Shown: piece by piece, positions 52,905 to 63,971 of the stretch | Layout: the number at the start of each line of letters is the position of its first letter | Numbering within the stretch: position 1 is the stretch's first letter | Assembly: GCF_014646915.1 (NCBI RefSeq) | Contig: NZ_BMOE01000003.1 | Span: forward strand, 186,001-250,000 | Length of the DNA: 64,000 bases | Direction of reading: 5' to 3' | Origin: Deinococcus aquiradiocola | GTDB lineage: Bacteria > Deinococcota > Deinococci > Deinococcales > Deinococcaceae | Notes under the pieces: model-generated | What the model saw: the letters and a program-made list of their open reading frames with translations, nothing else | What the model was told of the DNA's origin: nothing | The model's database searches: none | Made by a program: the position numbers and the translations under genes

Positions 52905-55900
52905 ATGGCGGGAAGCGTCCCGCGCCGCGGGCGGCTGACGCGCCAGACCGTCGCCAGGGGGGGGCGCGCGGTGCGTGCCGCGCTCACCCAGGCCGCCCAG
53001 GTCAGTCCGGAGGAGACGACGGGGCGGCTGCTGCTCGGCGTGGCGCTGCTCGTGATGGTGCTGTACCACGGGGTGCTGCTCTTCAACCAGCAGTTCGTGC
53101 ACACGTACGACGCGCTCATTCACATCTTCTTCGCGGCGCACTACGCGCAGAACTGGTTCGACCCGTGGGAGCCGCGCTGGTACACGGGGTTCTCGCTGGT
53201 GTCGTACCCGCCGCTGTCGCATTACCTGATCGCGCTGGGGAGCAAGCTGGTGGGCCTGAAGACCGCGTTCGCGTACGTGCAGCTGTTCGCGCTGCTGAAC
53301 CTGACGGTCGGCATGTACCGCCTGTCGTGCCTGCTCGTCACGCCGCGCGCCGCCGGGTACGCCTGCGTGGCGCTCGCCCTGTCGAGCGCGCTGAGCGAGA
53401 CCGTGCAGGTGTTCGGGCAGCTGCCGACCACGCTGTCGCTGGGGTTCCTGCTGAACGCGCTGCCGTTCGGGTGGGCGTACGTCCGGACCGGGCAGCAGAG
53501 TTCGCTGGTGCGGGGCGTGCTGTGGATGAGCGCGACGACGGCCGCGCATCACGTCACGACGCTGTTCGGCAGCGTGTTCTTCGTGGCGCCCGCCATCGTG
53601 ACGCTGGTGCTGGGCGGCCTGCGGATGCCGAGGCCCGGCGAGCGGGCGGGCACGGGCGTCCTCGACCGGCTGCGGCGCCGCGCGTACCGGATGATGCCGC
53701 GCCTGTACCGTGCGTGCGTGTTCGCGGGCCTGACCGTCGTGTCGCTGGTGCTGGTGGTCCTCCCGTACTGGCTGTGGAGCCGCGCGGACCCGATCGCACA
53801 GGTGCCGATCCCGCACGGGAGCCGGGCGAACTTCATCACGCACCCGAACTTCGGGCTGATGTTCTGGGTGATTCCCTGGGCGAGCACGCTGCTGTTCCTG
53901 CCGTACGCGCTGTACAAGGGCTTCAGCGGGTGGAGGTGGCCGATCGCGGCGAGCCTGCTGCTGCTGTTCGTGCTCGGCACGGGCGGCACGACGCCCATCC
54001 CGAAGAAGCTGCTGCGCGGCGCCTTCGACATCCTGACGCTCGACCGCTTCACGTTCTGGGCGACGATGCTGATCCTGCCGTTCGTGGGGCTGGCGCTGGA
54101 GAGCGCCGTGCACGGGCGGCTGGCGCGCTTCCTGGACGCGAACCTCGGGCGGCGCGTCCGAATCGCCGCGCTGTGTGCCGCGCTGGTGGTGACGTGCGCA
54201 GTGTCGCTGTCCATCACGACGCTCACCACGTACCGGAAGTTCCAGCCGAACACCATCGACATCGGCCCGATCCTGACGTTCATCGAGAAGGACGAGCACT
54301 GGCGGTACCGGTACCTGACGCTGGGGTTCGGGGACCAGATGGCGTGGCTGTCCGCGAACACGCGCGCGTCCACCCCGGACGGCAACTACCACAGCGCGCG
54401 CCGACTGCCGGAACTCACGACGACGCCCGTCGAGCGGCTGGAGGGCGCGAAATACACGGGCGTGGCCGGGATCGGGAGCCTGACGCAGTTCATCACCATG
54501 CCCGAGAAGTACAACCTGAAATTCATCTACAGCAACGACGCCTTCTACGACCCGATGCTGGCCTTCGCGGGATGGCACCGCCTGGGCACGCTGGAGAACG
54601 GCGTGATGGTGTGGGAGCGCGAGGACATCCCGCCGCTCCCGGAACGCCTGCCGAGGCACGAGTTGCCGGTGTGGCAGCGAATGATGTGGGGCGTGCTGCC
54701 GCTGCTGGCGTTCGTGGCGGCGTTCCTGAGCCTGCTGCTGCCGACCTTCCGCCTGCCGCGCCTCCCGTGGCAGCGCCACTTTCCCCTGCGGAGCGTGACG
54801 GACCTGCTGCAGGAGAACGCCCTGCCGGAGGCGCCCGCGAGTGGGTGGCAGCCGTGGCGGCGCTTCGTGCGGCCCCTGGACGGGATGCTGAACCTGCGGC
54901 GGTTGCCGCTCAGGTGGCGGCTCGCGTTCACGGCGCTGCTCGTGGCGGTCGTGCTCTCGCCGCTGACGCTGCTGGGATGGCGGGCCGCGCATCCCGTCAG
55001 CACCCCGCAGGCGACGCTGCTGCAGTACTGGGACGACGTGGACTTCAAACGCTTCCACGAGGCGTTCGGGTCCATCGCGCCGCGCCCGGACCTGCCGGAG
55101 GACCGCTGGATGCTGGACCTGTCGGTGGAGGGCGGCATCCGCACCGGGTACGCGAAACTCGACGCGATCACGGTGAAGCAGGTGACGTACCAGGGCGACC
55201 CGGCGCGCGTGGGGGCGCGGGCGAGCGCCACCGTGCACCTGAAGTGGTTCACGTCGCTGGAGGACTTCGAGGAGGACGTGCATCAGGACCTGATCCGGAC
55301 GCCCGCCGGGTGGCGGATCGTGGCGCTGCCGGGCCAGAAGATCCGCCCGCAGCAGCGCTTCACGGGACAGGCGGCCGTGCAGTACTACCACGCGCCCCGG
55401 CGACTGACGGTGGCGGCCACGGACGCGGGCGACGTACTCGACCGGCCGCACCTGCGGGTCCTGAACTCGCGGCTGGTGCGGTACGACCTCGACCGGGTGC
55501 GGGCCGGGCCGAGCCGGGTGCAGGTGGCGATCGTGGGCGAGGTGCAGAACGTGGACGCGCGGCCCGGCGACGTGACGCTCTCCGGGGTGCTGCGGCGCCG
55601 GGACGGCAGCGAGATCACGCGCAACAACGCCCGCGACACCATGCTGCACAAGCTGATGCCGGGCGAACGCACGCCCTTCGCGGTGATCTTCGACGGGGTG
55701 ACGGCCGGCGTGGACGTGCCGATCAATCCGGACGAGATCGGGGGGTTCGACGTGTTCGTGAAGGCGGTCGTGACAGGCCGCGACCTGACGCGCGACGTGC
55801 TGACGTGGTCGCGGCCCGCCGGGCCGGACGTGCAGGCGCGGCTCGTGAACGTCGGGGCGTTCGAGGCGACGGTGCCGCACGTGCTGGCGTCCACGCTCGA

Positions 55901-56117
55901 CGCGCGGGGCGTGCAGTGGGTCACGGGCGCGTACAGCCTGGTGGCCGTGCCGCCGCGCGAGTCCCGCCCGCTGGACGTGCCGCTCGCCCTGCCGCTGAAC
56001 TACCGGGTGCTGCGGTACGGGGAGACGGTGGAGCGCGCCGGGCCGGACGTGTTCCCGCTCCCGGACGGTCGCGGGTACTCGCTGACGGTGCATTCCTTCC
56101 TGCGCGAGGCACAGTGA
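52905..56117 (+). CDS. Large polytopic GT-C-like membrane protein (PTPS-related membrane domain)
   Basis: 1070 aa. Residues 45-640 hold about 12 helices; the first outside loop has HTYDALIHIFFAAHYAQNWF and WYTGFSLVSYPPLSHYLIAL, the Asp and Pro-rich signature of PF10131-type GT-C proteins. A second hydrophobic anchor (WRLAFTALLVAVVLSPLTLLG, about 690) precedes an exported C-terminal part of about 370 residues with beta-rich, NTF2-like and FxLYD-like stretches (TLLQYWDDVDFKRFHEAF, VQVAIVGEVQNVDARPG). Likely transfers sugars from a lipid carrier or assembles the polymer outside. Confidence 0.7.
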   Translation: MAGSVPRRGRLTRQTVARGGRAVRAALTQAAQVSPEETTGRLLLGVALLVMVLYHGVLLFNQQFVHTYDALIHIFFAAHYAQNWFDPWEPRWYTGFSLVSYPPLSHYLIALGSKLVGLKTAFAYVQLFALLNLTVGMYRLSCLLVTPRAAGYACVALALSSALSETVQVFGQLPTTLSLGFLLNALPFGWAYVRTGQQSSLVRGVLWMSATTAAHHVTTLFGSVFFVAPAIVTLVLGGLRMPRPGERAGTGVLDRLRRRAYRMMPRLYRACVFAGLTVVSLVLVVLPYWLWSRADPIAQVPIPHGSRANFITHPNFGLMFWVIPWASTLLFLPYALYKGFSGWRWPIAASLLLLFVLGTGGTTPIPKKLLRGAFDILTLDRFTFWATMLILPFVGLALESAVHGRLARFLDANLGRRVRIAALCAALVVTCAVSLSITTLTTYRKFQPNTIDIGPILTFIEKDEHWRYRYLTLGFGDQMAWLSANTRASTPDGNYHSARRLPELTTTPVERLEGAKYTGVAGIGSLTQFITMPEKYNLKFIYSNDAFYDPMLAFAGWHRLGTLENGVMVWEREDIPPLPERLPRHELPVWQRMMWGVLPLLAFVAAFLSLLLPTFRLPRLPWQRHFPLRSVTDLLQENALPEAPASGWQPWRRFVRPLDGMLNLRRLPLRWRLAFTALLVAVVLSPLTLLGWRAAHPVSTPQATLLQYWDDVDFKRFHEAFGSIAPRPDLPEDRWMLDLSVEGGIRTGYAKLDAITVKQVTYQGDPARVGARASATVHLKWFTSLEDFEEDVHQDLIRTPAGWRIVALPGQKIRPQQRFTGQAAVQYYHAPRRLTVAATDAGDVLDRPHLRVLNSRLVRYDLDRVRAGPSRVQVAIVGEVQNVDARPGDVTLSGVLRRRDGSEITRNNARDTMLHKLMPGERTPFAVIFDGVTAGVDVPINPDEIGGFDVFVKAVVTGRDLTRDVLTWSRPAGPDVQARLVNVGAFEATVPHVLASTLDARGVQWVTGAYSLVAVPPRESRPLDVPLALPLNYRVLRYGETVERAGPDVFPLPDGRGYSLTVHSFLREAQ

Positions 56118-56189
56118 CGCCGGGCACGGCAGAATGGGGGCCGTGAAGACACCGGGCACGCCTGAACGCGAATCGCCAGGACGGACGCC

Positions 56190-57485
56190 GTGAAGGGCGC
56201 GCGGTTCCGGCGGCAAGACGGCCTGGCATTCCGGGTGCTGCTGTACGTTCCGCTGCTGCTGGGGACGCTGCTGCTGGGGGAACTGCGCGCCGTGCTGACG
56301 CGGCCCGCACGGACCGTCACGGTCCCCACCGCGAAGGTCTTCGCCGCGCCGGACCTGAACGTCACGCAGACGCCGGACGGGCTGAACTTCACCCTGACGG
56401 CCGCGGCGGGCAGCGCCCTCCCGGACGGCGTGCCGTTCACCGTGACGCTCACCACGCCCGCCGGTCCGCTCGTCCGGAGCGCCGTCACACGTGACCGGGC
56501 CGTGCACCTGCACCTGCCCGCCGTACGTTCGGGCCTGGCCGTGTACGACGGCGAGATCGCCGGGCACCGCTACCACGGGCAGTGGACGCGCTCGCCGGGC
56601 GCGGCGGTCACGCCGCTGCGCCTGAAGGTCGGGGCGCGCGCCGTGCGGGTGGTGGGCGACCCGCCGCCCGCCCTGGTGCTGCACCCGCAGGACGTGCACG
56701 GCAACGTGTCGGACGAGCCGGTCCGGGTGACGGTCCGTCAGCCGGACGGGCAGCGGTGGACGCGCACCGTGACGGTGCGGCACCTGCTCGCCTGGACCTT
56801 CCTGCCGGTCGGCACGCGCACCGGGACGCTGGAGGTGGCGGCCGTGGTGGGCGACGCGCGCGGCGAGCGGGCGGAGGTGGACCTGCTGCCCGGCCCGGTC
56901 GCGACCGCGTCGCTCGGCGCGGCGCGGGCGTCCGCCCCGGCGAGCGGACGGGACCCGTGGCAGCTGGACTTCACGCAGGCCCGCGACCGGCTGGGCAACG
57001 TGGTGCTGGACGGCAGCAGCGTGCAGCTGCAGGGGCGCGGTCCGCTGAACTTCAGCGCGACGCAGCCCACCGTGGGCGGCGCCGTCCGCCTCGCCGTCCC
57101 GGCGGCCGACACGCCCGGCCGGTACCGCGTGCAGGTGCTCACGACGAGCCCCGCGACCCCGCAGTTACCGGCCTCGCGTTTCCAGTCCGCGCCGGTCACG
57201 CTGACCTCCACGCCGCCGCTCGACGCGCAGACCATCCCGTTCTTCCTGGCCGGACGCACCCTCAAGATCGGGCCGGTGCGCGACACGCTCGGCGCGCTGC
57301 CGGACAACGGAAGCGTCGTCCGGCTGTCCTTCCGCACGGCGGGCGGCACGGTGCGCCGCGAGGACACCGTCGCCCTGACGGACGGACGCGCCGAGTACGC
57401 CCTGCCCGCCCTGCCGGGCGACGTCCGGGTGCTGGACCTCGAACTGGACGGGCAGCAGGAACGCGTGCCGCTGGAGGCCCCGTGA
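56190..57485 (+). CDS. Membrane-anchored beta-sandwich protein, exopolysaccharide operon
   Basis: 431 aa. One N-terminal helix (VLLYVPLLLGTLLLGELRAVL), then an all-beta exported part with about four Ig-like repeats (VRVTVRQPDGQRWTRTVTV, LDFTQARDRLGNVVLDGSSV, GRYRVQVLTTSP). No catalytic motif or cysteine pair was noticed. By position it may scaffold the glycosidase encoded next or bind the polymer. GTG start with AGGA upstream. No family recognised with confidence. Confidence 0.65.
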   Translation: MKGARFRRQDGLAFRVLLYVPLLLGTLLLGELRAVLTRPARTVTVPTAKVFAAPDLNVTQTPDGLNFTLTAAAGSALPDGVPFTVTLTTPAGPLVRSAVTRDRAVHLHLPAVRSGLAVYDGEIAGHRYHGQWTRSPGAAVTPLRLKVGARAVRVVGDPPPALVLHPQDVHGNVSDEPVRVTVRQPDGQRWTRTVTVRHLLAWTFLPVGTRTGTLEVAAVVGDARGERAEVDLLPGPVATASLGAARASAPASGRDPWQLDFTQARDRLGNVVLDGSSVQLQGRGPLNFSATQPTVGGAVRLAVPAADTPGRYRVQVLTTSPATPQLPASRFQSAPVTLTSTPPLDAQTIPFFLAGRTLKIGPVRDTLGALPDNGSVVRLSFRTAGGTVRREDTVALTDGRAEYALPALPGDVRVLDLELDGQQERVPLEAP

Positions 57486-57507
57486 CCGCCGCCCGCCGGG
57501 GCGCGGG

Positions 57508-59097
57508 GTGAGTGGACCGCGCCTCAAGCAGCTGGTGTGGGCGGCGACCCTGCTGGTGCTGGTGGGCGGCGCGCTGCTCGTCGTCCCGCTGCTCGGGAAC
57601 CTGTACGGCCGCCTGGAGCGCGCGCAGGTGCAGAACAGCGCCCTGAACCTCGTGCAGGCCAGGCACGCCGAGCCGGGCGCCCTGGCGTGGGAACCGGACG
57701 ACCCGGGCCTGCCGCGCGACATGGAACCCTACGCCCGGGACGCCGTCACGGACGGCTACCGGCGCGGCTATGAGGAACTCGCGTACGCGCTGTACAGCGG
57801 CGAGACGCTGGGCCTCCCGTCGTACTTCCAGCAGGAGGCGCTCGACGACGCACGCCTCGTGACGGACCACACGCAGAACGTGGAATTCGCCGACTGGGAC
57901 CACCAGCTGACGCTGCACTTCTACGCGCCGGACGGAGCGACGGTCGCGTTCACGGACACGTACCTGTACGCTCAGGGCCGCTTCACGGACGGCGCCCAGC
58001 GCTTCGCGCGCGTGGCGAGGCGCACGGTGGACGTGCAGATGGACCTCGACGACGGGAACTGGCGCGTGCATCACTGGCGGATCCTGACCGACTCGGCGAA
58101 CCCCGTCCCTCCCCCGCCCAGGCCCGCGCTGCCTGCCCTGCTGGGCGGCATCCACGGCGTGAACTACGAGGCGCGCAGCGCGCCCTTCTCGCTGCTGTGG
58201 ACGCGTTTCGACCCGCAGGAGGTGGACGGGGACTTCAGGGCAGCCCGCACGCTGGGCTTCGACACGGTCCGCATCTTCGTGCCGTACCCCCTGCCGAAGG
58301 ACGCGGGCACGACCCTGAACGCGCTGCTCGACGCGGCGGGGCGGCGCGGCCTGCGGGTCATTCCGACCCTGCTGGACGGGTACACCCGGTACCGCCTCGC
58401 GGACCTGCCGGGCATCCTGGGGATGTACGGCACGCTGCGGCCCGCGCTGGAGCGGCCTGAAGTGCTCGCCATCGACCTGAAGAACGAGGCGGACCGCGAC
58501 GCGCCGACCGCCGGCTGGGACCGCCTGCGGTTCTTCCTGACGGTCCTGGCGGAACAGGTGCGCGTCCGCAGCAGCAAACCGCTCACGGTGGGCACCGTCA
58601 CGCCGGACCGGGAGCTGAGCCGCGCGCTGGACTTCGTGACCGTGCACGCCTACGGCCCGCCCGGCGAACTGGAGGGCCTCCTGAGCGCTGCCGAGCGGCA
58701 GGGACGGCCGGTGCTGCTCGAAGAGTTCGGGTACCACACGCTCGGCACGGCCCTGCCCGACCCGCACACCGAGGCCGACCAGGCCCGCCATTACGCGCAG
58801 GTGCTGCGGACGGTCCGCGGGCGCGGCGAGGGGTGGATGGCATGGACGCTGTACGACCTGAAGACCGGCGCGGTCCCCGGCGGCCGGGCCGTGGAGCGGA
58901 ACCTCGGCGTGCTGCGCGCGGACGGCAGCGCGAAACCGGTTGTGGGTGTGTTGCGCGGCGAGCCCGCACCCCCGCCTGGACCGCTGGACCGGGTGGAGCG
59001 CTGGGGGTTCATGATCCGGCGCGTGCTGCTGGTGTTGGTGGTGGGCGTGGCCGCCGCAGTGTGGTGGCGGCGCAGGCAGGTCGGCAGGAGGCGCTGA
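57508..59097 (+). CDS. Membrane-anchored TIM-barrel glycoside hydrolase-like protein
   Basis: 529 aa. N-terminal helix (LVWAATLLVLVGGALLVVP), an NTF2-like region (residues 60-195), then a (beta/alpha)8 domain: GIHGVNYEARSAPFSLLWTRF, GFDTVRIFVPYPLP, AIDLKNEADRDA (acid/base Glu), DFVTVHAYGPPGELE and VLLEEFGYHTLG (nucleophile Glu). Both Glu are at clan GH-A positions. A C-terminal helix and RRRRQVGRRR tail add a second anchor. Probably trims the glycan made by the operon. Last gene, followed by hairpins. Confidence 0.75.
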   Translation: MSGPRLKQLVWAATLLVLVGGALLVVPLLGNLYGRLERAQVQNSALNLVQARHAEPGALAWEPDDPGLPRDMEPYARDAVTDGYRRGYEELAYALYSGETLGLPSYFQQEALDDARLVTDHTQNVEFADWDHQLTLHFYAPDGATVAFTDTYLYAQGRFTDGAQRFARVARRTVDVQMDLDDGNWRVHHWRILTDSANPVPPPPRPALPALLGGIHGVNYEARSAPFSLLWTRFDPQEVDGDFRAARTLGFDTVRIFVPYPLPKDAGTTLNALLDAAGRRGLRVIPTLLDGYTRYRLADLPGILGMYGTLRPALERPEVLAIDLKNEADRDAPTAGWDRLRFFLTVLAEQVRVRSSKPLTVGTVTPDRELSRALDFVTVHAYGPPGELEGLLSAAERQGRPVLLEEFGYHTLGTALPDPHTEADQARHYAQVLRTVRGRGEGWMAWTLYDLKTGAVPGGRAVERNLGVLRADGSAKPVVGVLRGEPAPPPGPLDRVERWGFMIRRVLLVLVVGVAAAVWWRRRQVGRRR

Positions 59098-59099
59098 GC

Positions 59100-59120
59100 G
59101 CCGCAGTGTACCCCTGCGGC
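59100..59120 (+). terminator. Short hairpin after the exopolysaccharide operon
   Basis: 7-bp stem GCCGCAG/CTGCGGC with a 7-nt loop, 3 nt after the stop codon. Confidence 0.4.
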
Positions 59121-59143
59121 GGCAGGCGTACCGGGCAGGAACT

Positions 59144-59166
59144 CCCCGCCTGACCGTGCGGCGGGG
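59144..59166. terminator. Bidirectional terminator hairpin
   Basis: 7-bp stem CCCCGCC/GGCGGGG with a 9-nt loop between the convergent glycosidase and GntR genes. Confidence 0.5.
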
Positions 59167-59168
59167 CT

Positions 59169-59927
59169 TCAGGTTTCCGGGGTGGTGAGTTCCATCAGGA
59201 AGTCGTACCGGTCACCGCGGTAGTGGGCGCTCGCGAGCTCGATGGGGGTGCCGTCGGCGAGCCAGGAGACGCGTTCGGTCATGAGGAGGGCCGCGCCGGG
59301 CCGGACCTGCAGCAGGGCGGCGTGTTCGGTGTCGGCGTTCACGGCGCGCAGGTGGCGCAGGGCGCGGACGGGAACGAGGGCGCGCGCGCTGAGCAGTTCG
59401 TACAGGCTGCGGTCCTTGAGGGTGTCGGCGTGGAGGTCACCGACGCGGTCTTCGGGCAGGACGCTCGATTCGACGGCGAGGGGGGTGCCGTCGGCGGTCC
59501 GGAGGCGGCGGATGCGGTACACGCGGCTGTGTTCGCGCAGGCCGAGCGTCATCGCCTCGTGTGGCGTGGCGCGGTTCAGCGCGAAGCTCAGGACGTGCGC
59601 GCCCGGCACCTGACCGCGGGCGCGCATGTCGTCGCTGAAGCTCTGGAGGGTGCCGAGCGGGTGTTCGATGCGGCGCGGGAGGATGAAGGTGCCGCTGCCG
59701 CGCCGCCGTTCGAGGAGGCCCTGCGTGGTGAGGAGCGCGATGGCCTGCCGGACGGTGACGCGCGACACGCCGAACTGCCCGGCGAGGTCGCGTTCGCTGG
59801 GGAGGGCGGTGCCGGGCGTGGCGTGTTCAGTGCCGAGCCAGCGCTGGATGCCGTGCGCGACCTGCAGGTAGATGGGGGTGGTCGCGGCGTGATCGAGCGT
59901 CACGGTGAACTGGGGGCCGTCCGCCAT
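59169..59927 (-). CDS. GntR/HutC family transcription regulator
   Basis: 252 aa from the ATG at 59927. Winged helix: [40 protein letters not shown] and [18 protein letters not shown] effector domain: [23 protein letters not shown] and [27 protein letters not shown]. HutC members often sense amino-sugar phosphates (NagR/YvoA). It probably represses the MurQ operon. TACCCT stands 7 nt before the ATG (leaderless-like), so it may have its own promoter. Confidence 0.88.
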   Translation of the reverse strand: MADGPQFTVTLDHAATTPIYLQVAHGIQRWLGTEHATPGTALPSERDLAGQFGVSRVTVRQAIALLTTQGLLERRRGSGTFILPRRIEHPLGTLQSFSDDMRARGQVPGAHVLSFALNRATPHEAMTLGLREHSRVYRIRRLRTADGTPLAVESSVLPEDRVGDLHADTLKDRSLYELLSARALVPVRALRHLRAVNADTEHAALLQVRPGAALLMTERVSWLADGTPIELASAHYRGDRYDFLMELTTPET

Positions 59928-59965
59928 GCCGTTCAGGGTAGCACCGGGGTTCGCCGCGCCCCGCG

Positions 59966-60910
59966 TCACGGGTGGGCGTCCAGGACCGCGCGTACACTGT
60001 GACCGGCGGCCGTGAGGGCGTGTCTGGCCTGTTCGGCGTTCAGGCCGAGGCGCAGCATGACGATGGCGGTCTTGACGTGGCCGTCCGCGTCGTGCAGGGC
60101 GTGCCGGGCGGCGTCCGGGTCGGCGCCGCTCGCGAGGACGGTGAGGTGCAGGGCGCGGAGGCGGAGTTTGCGGTTGGTGGCCTGCAGGTCCACCATCAGG
60201 TTGCCGTACACCTTGTGCAGCCGGACCATGATGGCGCTGCTCAGGGCATTCAGGACGATCTTCTGGGAGGTGCCCGCCTTGAGGCGCGTGCTGCCGCTGA
60301 TGACCTCGCTGCCGGTGTCGAGCGTGATGGGGACGTGCACGGCGGCCTGGAGGGGGCTGCCGGGGTTGTTGCTGACGCCGATGGTGAGCGCGCCGAGCTG
60401 CGTGGCGTGGCGGGCGGCCGCGACGGCGTAGGGGGTGGCGCCGCTCGCGGCGAGCACGATCACGACGTCGCCCGCGTCCACGTGGTGCGCCTGGAGGTCG
60501 AGGACGGCCTGCGCCTCGTCGTCCTCGGCGCCTTCGGCGGCGCGGAACATGGCGCGTTCGCCGCCCGCGATGAGCGTCACGAGGCGTTCGGGCGGCCACG
60601 AGAAGGTGGGGAGCAGTTCGACGCCGTCGAGCACGCCGAGGCGGCCGGAGGTGCCCGCGCCGACGTACACGAGTCGCCCGGCGTGCTGCAGGCGCGTCAC
60701 GGCGAGGTCGGCGGCTCGGGCGATGTCGGGCAGGGCGGCCTGGGCGGCGCGCACGGCGTTCAGCTGGTCGTCGAGGAGGGCCTGCACGAGCTCCGGCGTG
60801 CCGAGCAGGTCGAGGTCCGTGTGCTGGTCGCTGGGCTGTTCGGTGGAGAGCGGCGCGGTCTGGTCGTCGTCGCTCCTGGGGGTGGGCCTCTGGGTGGGGG
60901 GGCGGGTCAT
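59966..60910 (-). CDS. murQ: N-acetylmuramic acid 6-phosphate etherase
   Basis: 314 aa. It removes lactate from MurNAc 6-phosphate to give GlcNAc 6-phosphate. Motifs: [44 protein letters not shown] (SIS fold), [44 protein letters not shown] and [21 protein letters not shown]. Length is typical. The ATG overlaps the kinase stop. Its presence implies recycling of peptidoglycan sugars. Confidence 0.95.
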   Translation of the reverse strand: MTRPPTQRPTPRSDDDQTAPLSTEQPSDQHTDLDLLGTPELVQALLDDQLNAVRAAQAALPDIARAADLAVTRLQHAGRLVYVGAGTSGRLGVLDGVELLPTFSWPPERLVTLIAGGERAMFRAAEGAEDDEAQAVLDLQAHHVDAGDVVIVLAASGATPYAVAAARHATQLGALTIGVSNNPGSPLQAAVHVPITLDTGSEVISGSTRLKAGTSQKIVLNALSSAIMVRLHKVYGNLMVDLQATNRKLRLRALHLTVLASGADPDAARHALHDADGHVKTAIVMLRLGLNAEQARHALTAAGHSVRAVLDAHP

Positions 60911-61812
60911 GCGCGGGGGTCCTCCAGGGGCGCGGGGGTGGGGGCGAGGCGCGGGCCGCCCATGACGGGGTCCGTGGGCGGGTGGTGGCGGGCGAGCGGG
61001 CCGAGGTGGGCGTCGAGGGCGTCGCGGAAGGCTTCGCGGACGAGGTCGTTGGCGCCGCCGCCCGCGAGCGCGACGGGCAGCGGGTGCGTGAGGCGCGCCT
61101 GGACCTGCGCGGCGAGCGCGGCGAGGTGGCGTCCGGCGTCCTGCGTGACCTGCAGGGCGTACGGGTCGCCGAGGGTGGCGGCGCGGTGCACGGCGGGCGC
61201 GAGCGTGGCGAGTGCGGTCCGGCCGCCTTGGTACACGAAGTGCCGCAGGGCGGGCCAGTCGAGGCCGCCCGTCATGCGGGACAGTTCGTCCGCGAGCGGA
61301 CCTCCGGGCGCGTGGCCCGCGTCGAGCTGCGCGAGAAGGGCGCGCAGGCCCGCCCGGCCCTGCCAGAACGCGCCGCCCTCGTCACCGAGCAGGAAGCCGT
61401 GCCCGCCCGCGCGGATCACATGGCGGTCCCGCGTGAGGTGCATGGCCATGCTGCCCGTCCCGGCGTACACGAGGACGCCCTCGCCGGGCCGGAAGTGCGC
61501 GGCGTACGCGAGGCTCAGGTCGTCCGTGACGTGCAGGCGCGTGGCGGGCAGCCGGAACGTCTCGCCGAGCGCGTCGAGCAGCAGCGGGTGCGCGGAGCCC
61601 TGCAGGCCCGTGACGCCCATCACGACAGTGTCGGGCGCGTGCGGGACGCGGGAGGCGAGGCCCGCGAGGAGGTGCGTGACGCGTTCCCGGTCGGCGGGCG
61701 TGAAGAGGTGCCCGGTGACGGGGTCGAGGCGGCCCCGGTCGAGGAGCGTGCCGTCCGGCGCGAAGAGTGCCCATTTGGTGCTGCTGGCGCCCGCGTCGAG
61801 CGTGAGGAGCAT
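60907..61812 (-). CDS. BadF/BcrA-type amino-sugar kinase (MurNAc/GlcNAc kinase-like)
   Basis: 301 aa. [15 protein letters not shown] phosphate loop, [42 protein letters not shown] and [16 protein letters not shown]. The family includes MurK of Clostridium acetobutylicum, which phosphorylates MurNAc and GlcNAc and is encoded beside murQ, so the same role is likely here: it makes the MurQ substrate. ATG overlaps the permease stop by 1 nt. Confidence 0.85.
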   Translation of the reverse strand: MLLTLDAGASSTKWALFAPDGTLLDRGRLDPVTGHLFTPADRERVTHLLAGLASRVPHAPDTVVMGVTGLQGSAHPLLLDALGETFRLPATRLHVTDDLSLAYAAHFRPGEGVLVYAGTGSMAMHLTRDRHVIRAGGHGFLLGDEGGAFWQGRAGLRALLAQLDAGHAPGGPLADELSRMTGGLDWPALRHFVYQGGRTALATLAPAVHRAATLGDPYALQVTQDAGRHLAALAAQVQARLTHPLPVALAGGGANDLVREAFRDALDAHLGPLARHHPPTDPVMGGPRLAPTPAPLEDPRA

Positions 61813-62932
61813 CAGCGTGACCCGGTGTCGGCCGCGTCGCGCAGGGCGTCGCCGAGGAAGTTGTACGCGAGGATGGTGAGGACCAGGAACACGCCGGGCA
61901 GCAGCAGCCACGGGTACAGGTTCAGCGTCTGGAAGCCCTCGCGGCGCGCGTCGGAGAGCAGCAGACCCCAGCTCGTCATGGGTTCCTTGATGCCGAGCCC
62001 CAGGAAGGACAGGGCGCTCTCGCCGAGGATGTAGCCGGGGAGGGACAGGGTGGCCGTGACGACCAGGAAGGAGCTGAGGTTCGGGGTGATGTGCCGCAGG
62101 ATGACGCGCAGGTCGCGCGCGCCGATGGCCTGCGCGGCCGACACGTACTCCAGCTGCCGCAGGGCGAGCACCTGTCCGCGCAGCACGCGCGCGAGGCCCG
62201 CCCAGCCGATCAGGGCGAGGACGGCCACGATGCCGAGGTACACCCAGGTGCTGGGCCAGCGGGCGGGAATGAGGGTGCCGAGCGCCAGCAGGATCGGGAG
62301 GCGCGGGAAGCTGAGGAGCACCTCGATGAGCCGCTGGATGAGCGTGTCGGTGAGGCCGCCGTAGTAGCCGCTCAGGCCGCCCATCAGGATGCCGATCGCG
62401 AAGGACAGCGCCACGCCGATCACGCCGACCGTGAGGCTCACCTGCGCGCCCACCAGGGTGCGGGAGAACAGGTCCCGGCCCAGCTGGTCGGTGCCGAACG
62501 GGAAGTAGTACACGGCGCGGCCGCCGCTGCCGGGCGCGGCGGGCAGGCCGAAGAGGTGCACGTCGGTCCGCAGGCCGAGCAGCCGGTACGGTTCGGCGTG
62601 CACGAGGAACTGCAGCGGCACGCGGACAGAGGGGTCGGTGACGCTTTTGCGGGCGAAGGTGACGGGGTCGCGCGTCTCGCGTGTCCCGTACACGTAGGGG
62701 CGCGTGAGGTGTCCGTCCGCCGTGACGTGCAGGCGGGTGGGCGGCTGGTACTCGAAGCCGGGGTGCTGCACGGTGATGTCGTACGGCGCGAGGAATCCCG
62801 CGAGGAGCGCGCAGAGGTACAGCACGATCAGCACGAGGCCGCCTGCCACGCCGAGCCGCGAGCGGCGGTAGCGGCGCCACGCGAGGGCGAGGCCGCTCAC
62901 CTCGCGCCGGGCGGGCGTGGCGGGGAGGGCCG

Positions 62933-62936
<4 letters not shown>
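61812..62936 (-). CDS. Peptide-type ABC transporter permease, DppC/OppC
   Basis: 374 aa, longer than the usual 300 because of an outside insertion after the first helix (residues 60-140: YVYGTRETRDPVTFARK, TDVHLFGLPAAPGSGG). Core motifs: YYFPFGTDQLGRDLFSR, GGLSGYYGGLTDTLIQRLIE, AAQAIGARDLRVILRHITPN and GLGIKEPMTSWGLLL. GTG start overlaps the DppB stop. In a MurQ operon it likely imports muropeptides or MurNAc-containing fragments. Confidence 0.87.
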
Positions 62937-63904
<968 letters not shown>

Positions 63905-63971
63905 GTCGGTCCTCACGGCGGCCGGGCCGGACGGGGCGGTGTGGCCCTCGTCCGGCCCGGCCGTTCAGGTC

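Noticed and set aside
52746..56783. Minus-strand open frame of 1345 codons
   Set aside because: Antisense shadow of the GT-C-like gene; composition is His/Arg/Gln/Val-rich without any recognisable domain.
59169..59927. The GntR/HutC protein as the regulator of the arabinose operators
   Set aside because: It lies 40 kb away at the head of the MurQ genes, and the palindrome is CG-centred like LacI-family sites. No copy of the palindrome was seen near this gene.
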